From: Arthrobacter sp. D5-1
GTDB taxonomy: Bacteria; Actinomycetota; Actinomycetes; Actinomycetales; Micrococcaceae
NCBI RefSeq assembly: GCF_017357425.1
Contig: NZ_CP014571.1
Location: 3,658,001 to 3,722,000 of the forward strand
DNA: 64,000 nt
Direction of reading: 5' to 3'
The translations under genes and the position numbers were made by a program. The stretch's first letter is position 1. Every line of letters begins with the position of its first letter. The notes under the pieces are model-generated. The model had not been told where the DNA came from and did no database searches. It saw nothing but the letters and a program-made list of their open reading frames with translations. Positions 43,006-51,088 of the stretch are shown here, in pieces.

Positions 43006-44643
43006 GTGGGCGAGACCGTTGCCGGCGTACAGCATGCCCGCTCCGCCGTAGTGGCGGATTCAGACAAGGACCGTTTGGCCGCGACGACGGCCGCCCTTGC
43101 CGCCGCGGGATTCAGCGTGTTCCCCGCCGTGGATGCCGCCGCCCTGGCCGCCCATCTACAGCACCAGCGCCCCTCGGTTGCGGTGGCTGAGAGTTCCCTG
43201 GCACACGGACTGCGCAGCCCCGGGGTTCCCATGCTCCTGGTCCTTGCCTCCCAGGAATCCCTTGACCTCCGGGAAGTGGAATCCTGGCGCGTAGCGGACT
43301 ACGTCATCAGCCCCGTGCAATCCGGGGAACTGGTCCACCGGGTTGAAACCCTTATCGGCCGGGCCGCCGAGCGCGCCCGTTCACGCGGCGAAATCGAAGC
43401 ACTGCGCGAAAGCCTCCGCAATGTCTCCTCGGCGATCCGGGAGACCAATGATCCCCAATTGATCTCAGACCACGTGGTGCGTGGCTTCGGGGAGGCGCTG
43501 GACGTGGACCACGTATGGTTTGCTACCTTCCGCGACGAACGTGTTCCCACCATTCGTGCACAGTGGAACCGTCTTGGCCTTCCGCTGCTTCCCGCGAGGC
43601 TGGGTGAGAGCGAAAACGCCATTATCGAGGCCGCCAACAGGCTGTGGGCGGATGCGGACGTCCTGGCGGTCGCGGACCACCGCGAAGACCCCGACTCCAG
43701 GATCGCCACGGCACTGCGGGAGTGGTCAGGCGAGCTCGACCCTGTGTCCACCGTCCTTCTCCCCGTGGGTGAGGGAGCGACGGCGTTGGGCATCATCCTG
43801 CTCTCCACCGTCCGGGAACGGCACGATTGGACCCGCCCCGAGATCGCGCTGATGCAACACGTGGCCGGGAACGTGGCCCACGGACTCATCCAAGGCCACC
43901 TCATCAGCGCCCAACAGCGGGTCCTGCACCAGTTGAGGCAACTGGACAAGGCCAAGACCGACTTCCTGGCCACCGTCAACCATGAACTCCGGACTCCGCT
44001 GACCTCCATCACCGCCTACTTGGACATGATCCAGGACGGATCCGGCGGGCCGGTTCCCGACGGCATCAGGAAGATGCTCGATGTCATCGCCCGGAACTCC
44101 AACCGCCTCCGCAGGCTCATCGAGGACATGCTTACCGTGTCCATGCAGGACGGCAGCAACCTGGACCTCAAACCGGTGGATATTGCCAAGCTCCTCCAGG
44201 TGGTGGTGGCCACGCTTCGGCCGCTGGCAGAGTCCCGCCACGTTTCGTTGTCTTTTACCGATGGGACTGACGACATCGAGGTTACGGCCGACGAAGCGAA
44301 GCTGGAGCAGGTGTTCACCAACATCGTGGCCAACGCCATCAAGTTCACGCCCGAGGGCGGAAGGGTGGGCATCACCAGTTCGGTCTCGGACTCGGAGGGC
44401 GGCGGGCTGGCGCTGGTAGAGATCGCAGACAACGGCCTGGGCATTCCCGAGCACGATCTCCCCCACATCTTCACCCGCTTCTACCGGGCCTCCAACGCAA
44501 CATCCGCGGCGGTCCCCGGCAGTGGGCTCGGACTGGCGATAGCGCACGACATCATCAGCCGCCACATGGGCCGCCTCCTGCTGGACTCCACCCTGGGGTC
44601 AGGCACCACGGTATCCGTGGAGTTGCCGGTGGGCGGGCCGTAG
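43006..44643 (+). CDS. Sensor histidine kinase with receiver-like and GAF-like domains
   Basis: A cytoplasmic sensor kinase of about 545 residues. The N-terminal ~120 residues resemble a degenerate receiver (SAVVADSDKDRLAATTAALA ... ADYVISPVQSGEL) without a clear phosphoacceptor. A GAF-like domain (about 150-295) follows. The HisKA helix has the phospho-His326 in FLATVNHELRTPLTSI, and the ATPase domain has NIVANAIKFTPEGG, IADNGLGIPEHDL and PGSGLGLAIAHDII. No transmembrane segment is seen, so it senses a cytoplasmic signal. A GTG start at 43006 with GGAAGGGG upstream is preferred over ATG 42979. No cognate response regulator is adjacent. Confidence 0.85.
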   Translation: MGETVAGVQHARSAVVADSDKDRLAATTAALAAAGFSVFPAVDAAALAAHLQHQRPSVAVAESSLAHGLRSPGVPMLLVLASQESLDLREVESWRVADYVISPVQSGELVHRVETLIGRAAERARSRGEIEALRESLRNVSSAIRETNDPQLISDHVVRGFGEALDVDHVWFATFRDERVPTIRAQWNRLGLPLLPARLGESENAIIEAANRLWADADVLAVADHREDPDSRIATALREWSGELDPVSTVLLPVGEGATALGIILLSTVRERHDWTRPEIALMQHVAGNVAHGLIQGHLISAQQRVLHQLRQLDKAKTDFLATVNHELRTPLTSITAYLDMIQDGSGGPVPDGIRKMLDVIARNSNRLRRLIEDMLTVSMQDGSNLDLKPVDIAKLLQVVVATLRPLAESRHVSLSFTDGTDDIEVTADEAKLEQVFTNIVANAIKFTPEGGRVGITSSVSDSEGGGLALVEIADNGLGIPEHDLPHIFTRFYRASNATSAAVPGSGLGLAIAHDIISRHMGRLLLDSTLGSGTTVSVELPVGGP

Positions 44644-44733
44644 TCAAGCCCCTGCCCGGCGTGACAGGCGTGTCAACGTGAGGTCCGTACCAGTGCTCTA
44701 CGGTCACTAATGCTCGACATACTGCGAAACAAA

Positions 44734-44767
44734 ATTGATGCCCCGGGCCGCAGCCCGGGGCATCAAT
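44734..44767 (-). terminator. Perfect 15-bp terminator for the peptide gene
   Basis: ATTGATGCCCCGGGC (44734-44748) pairs perfectly with 44753-44767 around a CGCA loop. On the minus strand it is followed by TTTTGTTT, so it is an intrinsic terminator for the small gene at 44805-44975; it may also stop readthrough from the kinase gene. Confidence 0.8.
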
Positions 44768-44804
44768 TGACGTTATATGGCCTTGAGAGGCGCTCCCCCA
44801 ATGT

Positions 44805-44975
44805 TTAGTTCGGCCACCAACCGATGCTGGTGGTGTTCGTCTTAGTAGTGGTGAAGCTGTTGGGCCACCAACCGATTGCCGTGCTGTCCTGCGTGGGCTC
44901 GGCATTAGCCGGGGCAGCGAAACCCGTTACTGCCAGAACCGCCGCCATGAGCAGGGTTGCCGCAAATTTTTTCAT
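44805..44975 (-). CDS. Small secreted peptide precursor with duplicated IGWWPN motif
   Basis: A 56-residue frame, MKKFAATLLMAAVLAVTGFA then APANA, forms a textbook signal peptide with cleavage expected after residue 25. The 31-residue mature part contains IGWWPN at residues 34-39 and again at 51-56, the second ending exactly at the stop; each is preceded by T-(A/S). It has an AAAGGG ribosome-binding site, a clear promoter with leader hairpin, and a strong terminator, so it is a complete transcription unit. I recognise no family. The layout (signal peptide, short spacer, repeated C-terminal motif) resembles precursors of secreted signalling peptides. It is divergent from a TPR protein gene. 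A small antimicrobial or matrix peptide is an alternative. Confidence 0.8.
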   Translation of the reverse strand: MKKFAATLLMAAVLAVTGFAAPANAEPTQDSTAIGWWPNSFTTTKTNTTSIGWWPN

Positions 44976-45013
44976 CCGCTATGCCCTTTCGTACTGATGC
45001 GAATTTGTTGTCT

Positions 45014-45045
45014 GTGACTTGAATAAAGTCACGGTGCAAACTATA
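45014..45045 (-). promoter_or_regulatory. Peptide-gene promoter with 5'-terminal hairpin
   Basis: On the minus strand TATAGT (45040-45045) is a near-consensus -10 box. Seven bases later GTGACTT-TATTC-AAGTCAC (45014-45032) gives a perfect 7-bp stem with a 5-base loop at the predicted mRNA start. As an inverted repeat it could instead be an operator shared with the divergent TPR gene. Confidence 0.65.
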
Positions 45046-45070
45046 CGAGCTTTTCTTCCGCAATGACATG

Positions 45071-45076
45071 GATAAT
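45071..45076 (+). promoter_or_regulatory. -10 box of a probably leaderless TPR gene
   Basis: GATAAT lies 6 bases before the ATG at 45083, with no ribosome-binding site between. This geometry is typical of leaderless transcripts in actinobacteria and supports ATG 45083 over ATG 45068, which would lie inside the promoter. Confidence 0.55.
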
Positions 45077-45082
45077 GGGCAC

Positions 45083-46135
45083 ATGCAAAGTCCGCACCTC
45101 GCCTCCCACTTCGTTGCCGGTCTCACGGCACGCGCCAAGTGGAAGGAGCGGGATTTCGGCGAGGCCTACCGCCTGGCCGGAGAGGCTGCCGGACTGTCCA
45201 CCGCGGCCGGAGATGACGAGTCCTGGTGGAACATGCGGTACCTGCAAGCGGAATGCCTCCGGGACCAAGGCCGCATTGAGGAATACCTCAACGTCGCCAT
45301 GGAGCTCAACAACCACAGCCTGACCGCGTCCTCGCCCGAACTCGGGGCCAAAGCAGGAACCATGGTTGCCGTGGCATTCCAAGGCCTGGGCAGGCTCCCC
45401 GAGGCTGCCACCATGGCTGCAGAGGCGGCCAAACTTGCGGCCGGGGACGCCGAGTTGCTGTACGTTCAGATTCTCGCCCAGCGCGCCCTGATCGCGGCAT
45501 TGGCGGAGAGCCGGCTCCTGAACGATGCCTGGCGCGAATGCCTCGTCCTGGAAACCCTGCTGACGGACGACGTCGACGAAGACACTGCCGGCAAAGGCTA
45601 TTGGGTGATTGGCAACGTTGCCTTTCTTGCCAATCGTGTTGCCGACGGCGGCCTTTACCACGATCTGGCGGCCGAACGGCTTTCACCGTCCAAGGACGTT
45701 GATTTGTGGGCACGCTTCAACAGGGCATCAGCGGAAATGCGCCTTCAGGCAAAACTCAGTGATGCCGCAACCCTCCGCTGCATTGAAAGGGCAGAGCTCG
45801 CCACGGATATTGTGGGCGGCTCTGAACGGGACCACTTGGAAATGTCGCTGGTCCGCGCCCACTGGTATTTTCTCAGCGGCGATATGCAACAAGCCACCGC
45901 TATCCTTGAACCCCTGTGCGCCCGCTCCTCCATTCTGGCCACGCAAACCTCGGCGGAAGCACATTTCCTCTTGGCCAGGACCTTGCTTGAATCCGATCGA
46001 CGGCAGGATGCACTGGTGACGTTCGAAAAAGCTGCCATGCTGTTCGAACAGGCTGCATTGCCCGAACGCAGCGCAGCCGTTCGGGAGTACCTTCGAAATA
46101 GCGATGAACAACGAGGCGAGCCACACGGGGGGTGA
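45083..46135 (+). CDS. TPR-repeat cytoplasmic protein beside peptide gene
   Basis: A 350-residue all-helical protein with TPR-like pairs across its length: RDFGEAYRLAGEAAGLSTAA, LQAECLRDQGRIEEYLNVAM, VAVAFQGLGRLPEAATMAAE, ALIAALAESRLLNDAWRECL, LVRAHWYFLSGDMQQATAIL and HFLLARTLLESDRRQDALVT. It has no helix-turn-helix or enzyme motif, so it should act by binding a protein or peptide, as Rap-type TPR proteins do. Its end overlaps the start region of the GGDEF-EAL gene, which strongly suggests the two work together. Divergent, 107 bases away, is the secreted peptide gene. Partner assignment is inference. Confidence 0.8.
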   Translation: MQSPHLASHFVAGLTARAKWKERDFGEAYRLAGEAAGLSTAAGDDESWWNMRYLQAECLRDQGRIEEYLNVAMELNNHSLTASSPELGAKAGTMVAVAFQGLGRLPEAATMAAEAAKLAAGDAELLYVQILAQRALIAALAESRLLNDAWRECLVLETLLTDDVDEDTAGKGYWVIGNVAFLANRVADGGLYHDLAAERLSPSKDVDLWARFNRASAEMRLQAKLSDAATLRCIERAELATDIVGGSERDHLEMSLVRAHWYFLSGDMQQATAILEPLCARSSILATQTSAEAHFLLARTLLESDRRQDALVTFEKAAMLFEQAALPERSAAVREYLRNSDEQRGEPHGG

Positions 46136-46137
46136 GC

Positions 46138-47691
46138 ATGTCCGAAGGGAAAATGTACTCCGGCAACGACCCGCGCCTTGGGCTGCTCCTGGACGGAATC
46201 GTGAGGTTGGCCGCCGGGGATCTCAACACCAGAATCGAAGTCTCAGAGGCACGGGACGAAATCGATGCCGTGATCATGGGCACCAACCTCCTGGCCGAGG
46301 ATCTCCAGATCGTTTACGAAGAGTTGGAGCAACGGGTGCGTGCCCGTACCCAGCAGTTCAATGAAGCCCACTTGGCGATGCAGCACATGGCAATGACTGA
46401 TCCCCTCACAGGCCTGAACAACCGCTCAGCATTTGCCACGGCACTCAGCGAAGCCCAGTCCAGTGGGGCGCAGAGCGGCCGAAAGGCAGCCATCCTCCTC
46501 CTGGACATGGACGGGTTCAAAGCGATCAACGACTCCCTGGGGCACACTATCGGGGACAAGGTCCTGGAGACGGTGGCCTATCGGATCACCGGCGCCGTGC
46601 GGGATCAGGACATGGTGGCCCGCATGGGCGGAGACGAATTCGCGGTGCTGATCCCCGACGTGACTCCCGCTATCGCCGCCTCCATCGGCAACCGTATCCT
46701 TGCCGCAGTGGTGGGCGTTATGGAAGTCGAGGGCCATCACCTGCGTTGCGGTGCCAGCATGGGCCTCCGGATGGCCGATCCCGGCCACCGCGCGGAGGAA
46801 CTGATGATGGAAGCAGACATCGCCATGTACGAATCCAAGGCCGACGGACGTGGCAAGCTCAAAGTCTTCGAACCCGCTATGCTGCACGCCAGGCAAATGC
46901 GGAACCAACTGGTGGGCGAACTCAAGGAAGCGATATCCGGCTCCCAGCTGGTGCTCTACTATCAGCCGATCATCCGGTTGGATACCCGCGAAATCGAGGG
47001 TGTGGAGGCGTTGGTCCGTTGGAACCACCCCACCCGCGGTCTCGTCATGCCGGACGAGTTCATTCCCATTGCAGAGGAAACCGGAATGATTTCCGATCTG
47101 GGCGGCTGGGTGCTCCGCACCGCCGTCGGGCAGTTGAAGCAATGGCGCACCGATCCCCTCACGTCGGGCCACAACTTCAGCATGCGCATCAACGTTTCGG
47201 CGGCGGATCTGCAGCGGCTGGAGTTCATTGAAGACGTCCGCGAGGCTTTGGCGTCCGCCGGGCTGGACCCGTCGCTCCTGGTCCTGGAACTGACAGAGAG
47301 CGCAGTCATTCAAGGTAATGACTTGGACCGCTACACGCTCAACAGCCTGCGCCGACTGGGTGTGGGACTGGAAATCGACGACTTTGGCACCGGCTACTCC
47401 TCCATCAGTTACCTGCGCCAGCTTCCAGTGGACACCGTCAAAGTGGACCGGACCCTGCTCTCAGCACTGGGCAGCGACCCCTCGCAACCCGCGCTGCTGG
47501 CCGCCGTGCTGCAGCTGATCCGGGCTTGCGGTTTGGCTGCGGTGTGGGAGGGCGTCGAAAGTGCCGACCAAGCCGAGTATCTCCTCAGCATCGGGTGCAC
47601 CAGCGGCCAAGGGTACTACTTCAGCAGGCCGCTGCCTGAAGAGCAGCTGACCGAGCAGTTGAAGCACCACAAGACGTGGCCCGTCAGTTGA
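46138..47691 (+). CDS. GGDEF-EAL cyclic-di-GMP signalling protein
   Basis: A 517-residue cytoplasmic protein. Residues ~1-65 resemble a HAMP-like helical linker (RLAAGDLNTRIEVSEARDEI) and end in a coiled coil (LQIVYEELEQRVRARTQQFN). The GGDEF domain has the intact G164-G-D-E-F168 motif in ARMGGDEFAVLIP, so diguanylate cyclase activity is possible. The EAL domain has E290-A-L in GVEALVRWNHP, ELTESAVI, EIDDFGTGYSSISYL, VKVDRTLLSAL and VWEGVES, so phosphodiesterase residues also appear present. ATG 46138 follows GGGGGG with 5-base spacing. It overlaps the TPR gene region and is presumably co-translated. Confidence 0.92.
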   Translation: MSEGKMYSGNDPRLGLLLDGIVRLAAGDLNTRIEVSEARDEIDAVIMGTNLLAEDLQIVYEELEQRVRARTQQFNEAHLAMQHMAMTDPLTGLNNRSAFATALSEAQSSGAQSGRKAAILLLDMDGFKAINDSLGHTIGDKVLETVAYRITGAVRDQDMVARMGGDEFAVLIPDVTPAIAASIGNRILAAVVGVMEVEGHHLRCGASMGLRMADPGHRAEELMMEADIAMYESKADGRGKLKVFEPAMLHARQMRNQLVGELKEAISGSQLVLYYQPIIRLDTREIEGVEALVRWNHPTRGLVMPDEFIPIAEETGMISDLGGWVLRTAVGQLKQWRTDPLTSGHNFSMRINVSAADLQRLEFIEDVREALASAGLDPSLLVLELTESAVIQGNDLDRYTLNSLRRLGVGLEIDDFGTGYSSISYLRQLPVDTVKVDRTLLSALGSDPSQPALLAAVLQLIRACGLAAVWEGVESADQAEYLLSIGCTSGQGYYFSRPLPEEQLTEQLKHHKTWPVS

Positions 47692-48262
47692 TGGTCCGCG
47701 TCCATGGATGGTGGCGGGTCCGCCACTCGGAGTCGAGAATCGCGTAGATGTTCTCCGTGGCCCACTGGCCCTTGTAGTGCCAGTTGTCCACCAGCGTCGC
47801 TTCCAGGCGCATGCCCAGGCGCTTGGCGATGCCGGCCGATCCTTCATTGAGGGCATCCAACTTGGCGTCAACGCGGTGGAATGAGAGTGTCTCGAACGCA
47901 AGCCTCAACACGGCTTCCGCGGCTTCGGTAGCAATGCCGTGGCCCTGGGCATCAGGATGGAGAATCCAGCCCACCTCTGCCTGCCCTGTCCCCTCAAGCC
48001 ATTTCAGCACCACCTCGCCCATGAGGCCCGGGTGGTCCTTCCTCTCGATGGCCAGGCAAATCCAATCTCCCTCCTGGTTGAACTCGAAGTTGGCGTACCG
48101 GCCCAGGACTTCCATGGATTTGGTCCTGGTCAGCTCATTGCGCAGAAGGAACCGGGCAGTTTCGGGAAGCGACTGGTATCCGTGGAAGCGATCGAGGTCC
48201 TCGGCTTCGAAGCGGCGCAGAATGAGTCGGTCTGTGGTGATGGGGAGCTCAATTTCGGGCAT
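47684..48262 (-). CDS. GNAT-family N-acetyltransferase (RimJ/RimL type)
   Basis: A 192-residue acetyltransferase. It opens ITTDRLILRRFEAEDLDRFH, the RimL-like start, and the acetyl-CoA site is GWILHPDAQGHGIATEAAEA, followed by SFHRVDAKLDALNEGSAGIA and KRLGMRLEATLVDNWHYKGQ. Its C-terminus overlaps the end of the GGDEF-EAL gene by 8 bases (convergent). Start at 48262 (MPEIELPITT) is chosen; the frame to 48406 runs through the paaI promoter. Target unknown; RimL relatives modify ribosomal proteins or small amines. Confidence 0.85.
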   Translation of the reverse strand: MPEIELPITTDRLILRRFEAEDLDRFHGYQSLPETARFLLRNELTRTKSMEVLGRYANFEFNQEGDWICLAIERKDHPGLMGEVVLKWLEGTGQAEVGWILHPDAQGHGIATEAAEAVLRLAFETLSFHRVDAKLDALNEGSAGIAKRLGMRLEATLVDNWHYKGQWATENIYAILDSEWRTRHHPWTRTIN

Positions 48263-48303
48263 GTCTCCGAGGCTACTAGGTGTAGGCGAATACTGGTCCA
48301 GTC

Positions 48304-48348
48304 TTGACACGTGGCGCGATCTGGGATTACCTAATGAACATTCGGTAA
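48304..48348 (+). promoter_or_regulatory. paaI promoter with PaaR operator
   Basis: TTGACA (48304-48309) and TTACCT (48327-48332) are exactly 17 bases apart. The 22-bp operator TTAC-N10-TTCGGTAA (48327-48348) covers the -10 and start site, so a bound repressor would block polymerase. Confidence 0.85.
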
Positions 48349-48370
48349 ATAAAGCTGGAGGCAATGACGC

Positions 48371-48835
48371 ATGGTTGAAACAACCCTCTCCGGTGCATCG
48401 CACCACATCCTGACGAACGACTACGCGTCAGAATGGATGGGCATCGAGGTCCTCAAGCTCGACGACGGGCACGCCACCATCCGCATGCACCTCCGCCAGG
48501 AGATGCTCAACGGATTCGGCATGGCCCACGGCGGAATGATCTTCGCCTTCGGGGACACCGCCTTCGCGCTGGCCTGCAACCCAGCCAACCCCACGCCCAA
48601 GCAAGCCGCCAACATCACGGTGGCGTCCGGCGTCGACATCAACTTCATCAAGCCCGCGTTCCAAGGCCAGGTGATCACCGCCGTCGCAAACCGCCGCGCG
48701 AGCACCGGCCGAAGCGGCCTGTACGACATCCAGATCTACGCAGCTGCGCCCGACGCCGATTCAGCCCCCGACGCCGGGCATGGTGAACTCATTGCCGAGT
48801 TCCGTGGCCGCAGCCGCACCATCTCCAAGAAGTAG
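48371..48835 (+). CDS. paaI: Phenylacetyl-CoA pathway thioesterase PaaI
   Basis: A 154-residue hotdog-fold thioesterase that hydrolyses phenylacetyl-CoA pathway intermediates as a safety valve. Motifs are QEMLNGFGMAHGGMIFAFGD (with the HGG catalytic region and the Asp of FGDTAFALAC), ASGVDINFIKPAFQGQVITA and SGLYDIQIYAA. First gene of paaI-paaK-paaR, 7 bases before paaK, and preceded by a PaaR-type promoter. Start at 48371 has GGAGG upstream. Confidence 0.93.
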   Translation: MVETTLSGASHHILTNDYASEWMGIEVLKLDDGHATIRMHLRQEMLNGFGMAHGGMIFAFGDTAFALACNPANPTPKQAANITVASGVDINFIKPAFQGQVITAVANRRASTGRSGLYDIQIYAAAPDADSAPDAGHGELIAEFRGRSRTISKK

Positions 48836-48842
48836 GAACCCC

Positions 48843-50192
48843 ATGACGCAGAACACCGTGGCCGCACCCGCAGTTTCCTCCTCAAAAGCAACTGCCCCCG
48901 TGCTGGACCGTGAAGAAACCATCTCCCGCGACGAACTCGAGGCCCTGCAGCTCACCCGCCTGAAACACACCGTGGCGTACGCCTACGATCGCGTGCCTCT
49001 GTACAAGCGCAAGTTCGACGAAGCCGGCGTGCACCCCTCGGACCTCCGCGAGCTGAGCGACCTGGGGAAGTTCCCCTACACCACCAAGGAAGACCTCCGC
49101 CTGGAATACCCGTTCGGCATGTTCGCCGTCCCCCAGGACCAAGTGGCACGCATCCACGCGAGCTCCGGCACCACCGGCCGCCCCACCGTGGTTGGCTATA
49201 CCAAGCAGGACCTCGCCAACTGGGCAACCTTGGTGGCCCGCTCCTTCCGCGCCTCCGGAGTCCGGCCCGGCATGAAGGTCCACAACGCCTACGGATACGG
49301 CCTCTTTACTGGCGGCCTCGGCGCACACGCCGGTGCTGAAGCGCTCGGCTGCACCGTCATCCCCATGTCCGGTGGCCAGACCGAACGCCAGATCCAGCTC
49401 ATCCAGGACTTCAAACCGGACGCCATCCTTGCCACGCCCACCTACTTGCTGACCATCGCCGACGCCATGGCGCACCAAGGCATCGACCCCACCTCCACGT
49501 CACTCAAGTACGCCGTCCTGGGTGCCGAGCCGTGGACCGAAGAAATGCGCCACGAGCTCGAAACCACCATGAACATCAAGGCCTCGGACATCTACGGGCT
49601 CTCCGAAGTCATGGGCCCTGGCGTGGCCGGCGAAGCCGTTGAGACCCAGGACGGCTGCCACATCTGGGAGGATCACTTCCGCCCCGAAATCATCGACCCG
49701 TTCGATCACTCCACGGTCCTGGGCGACGGCGAACCCGGCGAACTCGTCTTTACTTCCCTGACCAAGGAAGCGCTCCCGATCATCCGGTACCGCACCAAGG
49801 ACCTCACCCGCCTGCTCCCCGGCACCGCCCGCCCGGCGCACCGCCGCATGGGCCGCATCACCGGCCGCAGCGATGACATGATCATCCTCCGCGGCGTGAA
49901 CCTGTTCCCGTCGCAGATCGAGGAAATCGCGCTCCGCATCCCGGAACTCAGCCCGCATTTCCAACTCGAAATCACCCGTCCCGAGGGCAAGCGCATGGAT
50001 TCGCTGACCGTTAAGATCGAGCGCCGCGAGAACGTTTCCACCGATGCGGGCACGACGGCGGCGCACACCTTGCGTGAGCAGATCAAGATCCACATCGGGT
50101 CATCTTGCGTAGTGGACGTAGTAGAGCCCGGTTCCCTTGAGCGGTCCAACGGCAAGCTTCGCCGGATCTACGACATGCGCCCCAAGGGCTGA
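48843..50192 (+). CDS. paaK: Phenylacetate-CoA ligase PaaK
   Basis: PaaK activates phenylacetate with ATP and CoA to phenylacetyl-CoA, the first step of the pathway. The 449-residue product has the PaaK N-terminal LKHTVAYAYDRVPLYKRKFD, the P-loop-like ARIHASSGTTGRPTVVGYTK, NAYGYGLFTGGLGAHAGAEA, IKASDIYGLSEVMGPGVAGE and the C-terminal RITGRSDDMIILRGVNLFPS and SNGKLRRIYD with the catalytic Lys. Start at 48843 (MTQNTVAAPAV) follows AGGA; the longer frame overlaps paaI. Residues 1-25 are an extra Ala/Ser-rich segment. Confidence 0.95.
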   Translation: MTQNTVAAPAVSSSKATAPVLDREETISRDELEALQLTRLKHTVAYAYDRVPLYKRKFDEAGVHPSDLRELSDLGKFPYTTKEDLRLEYPFGMFAVPQDQVARIHASSGTTGRPTVVGYTKQDLANWATLVARSFRASGVRPGMKVHNAYGYGLFTGGLGAHAGAEALGCTVIPMSGGQTERQIQLIQDFKPDAILATPTYLLTIADAMAHQGIDPTSTSLKYAVLGAEPWTEEMRHELETTMNIKASDIYGLSEVMGPGVAGEAVETQDGCHIWEDHFRPEIIDPFDHSTVLGDGEPGELVFTSLTKEALPIIRYRTKDLTRLLPGTARPAHRRMGRITGRSDDMIILRGVNLFPSQIEEIALRIPELSPHFQLEITRPEGKRMDSLTVKIERRENVSTDAGTTAAHTLREQIKIHIGSSCVVDVVEPGSLERSNGKLRRIYDMRPKG

Positions 50193-50222
50193 CCTTGCTT
50201 GAGATCGTGAGAAAATGCCAGC

Positions 50223-50825
50223 ATGCCTACTGAGACCACCACCAAGCGCGGACGGCCCGGTTACGACCAGCAGTCGGTGCTCCGCATCGCCGTCGACGTC
50301 TTCAACCGCCACGGGTACGATGCTACGTCCATGGGCATCCTGGCCGAGAACCTCGGGATCTCGAAGTCGGCTATCTACCATCACGTGCCGTCCAAGGGCG
50401 ATCTGCTGAAGCTCGCCCTGGACCACGCGTTGGGCGGCCTTGAGGCCATCCTCGAGGAGCCTGCCGCCACGTCCGGGCCCGCCGATGCGCGGCTGGAGTT
50501 CGTGCTGCGGCAGACCATTGCGGTGCTGGTGGACCGGTTGCCCTTCGTCACGCTTCTCCTGCGACTCCGAGGCAACACGGAGATTGAGCGCGACGCCTTG
50601 GAACGCCGCCGCGCGTTCGACCACAAGGTAGCCGAACTCATCTCCGCCGCCCGCGAGGACGGCTCCCTGCGGCAGGACATCGATCCGCGCACCGTGACGC
50701 GCCTGCTGTTCGGCACTATCAACTCGATCGTGGAATGGTACAAGCCGGGCGGCTCGCTGTCCCCCGAGAAGCTCGCGGACGACGTCATCACCATGGCCTT
50801 CGACGGCCTCCACACGGCCGCCTGA
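50223..50825 (+). CDS. paaR: TetR-family repressor PaaR
   Basis: A 200-residue TetR-type regulator. The N-terminal HTH (about 10-56) reads RPGYDQQSVLRIAVDVFNRH, YDATSMGILAENLGISKSAI, YHHVPSKGDLLKLALDHALG, and the C-terminal ligand domain is helical. It is the last gene of the paaI-K-R unit, 30 bases after paaK. The phenylacetate regulon here has three promoters with a shared palindrome, so PaaR, released by phenylacetyl-CoA, is the logical repressor. No operator lies directly before its own gene; it is controlled through the paaI promoter. Confidence 0.88.
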   Translation: MPTETTTKRGRPGYDQQSVLRIAVDVFNRHGYDATSMGILAENLGISKSAIYHHVPSKGDLLKLALDHALGGLEAILEEPAATSGPADARLEFVLRQTIAVLVDRLPFVTLLLRLRGNTEIERDALERRRAFDHKVAELISAAREDGSLRQDIDPRTVTRLLFGTINSIVEWYKPGGSLSPEKLADDVITMAFDGLHTAA

Positions 50826-50953
50826 CCCTCTCTCACATCCCAAGGGCTTGAGCCGAACCCTCTCTCACCTCCCAAGGGCTTGAGCCGAACCCTCTCTCAC
50901 CTCCCGCGCGCTCCCGTCCATCCCTCTCTCACATCCCAGGGGCTCCCGACGCC
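50826..50953. repeat. Four-unit 32-bp tandem array adjoining the paaR stop
   Basis: Units start at 50826, 50858, 50890 and 50922. Each has a 16-bp core CCCTCTCTCAC(A/C)TCCC and a 16-bp second half. Halves one and two are identical; halves three and four differ. The first core begins at the base after the paaR TGA. The inverse of the exact core CCCTCTCTCACATCCC recurs at 51874-51889 against the paaZ stop. Confidence 0.8.
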
Positions 50954-51088
50954 AGAGTCCGTGGTCTATCCATCCGGGCCCTTGCTCGGGTGCACCGGGT
51001 ATCGAGGAGGACGGTCCGTTAGGCACTCGCGGCTGCGGTAGCGCCTGACCGGAAAGCCCCGGCGCGGCGGGCGACGAAGCTGGGTCCC

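Noticed and set aside
42798..43232. N-terminal extension of the STAS-like protein up to 43232
   Set aside because: It runs antisense through the start of the histidine kinase gene, and GTG 42797 has a good ribosome-binding site.
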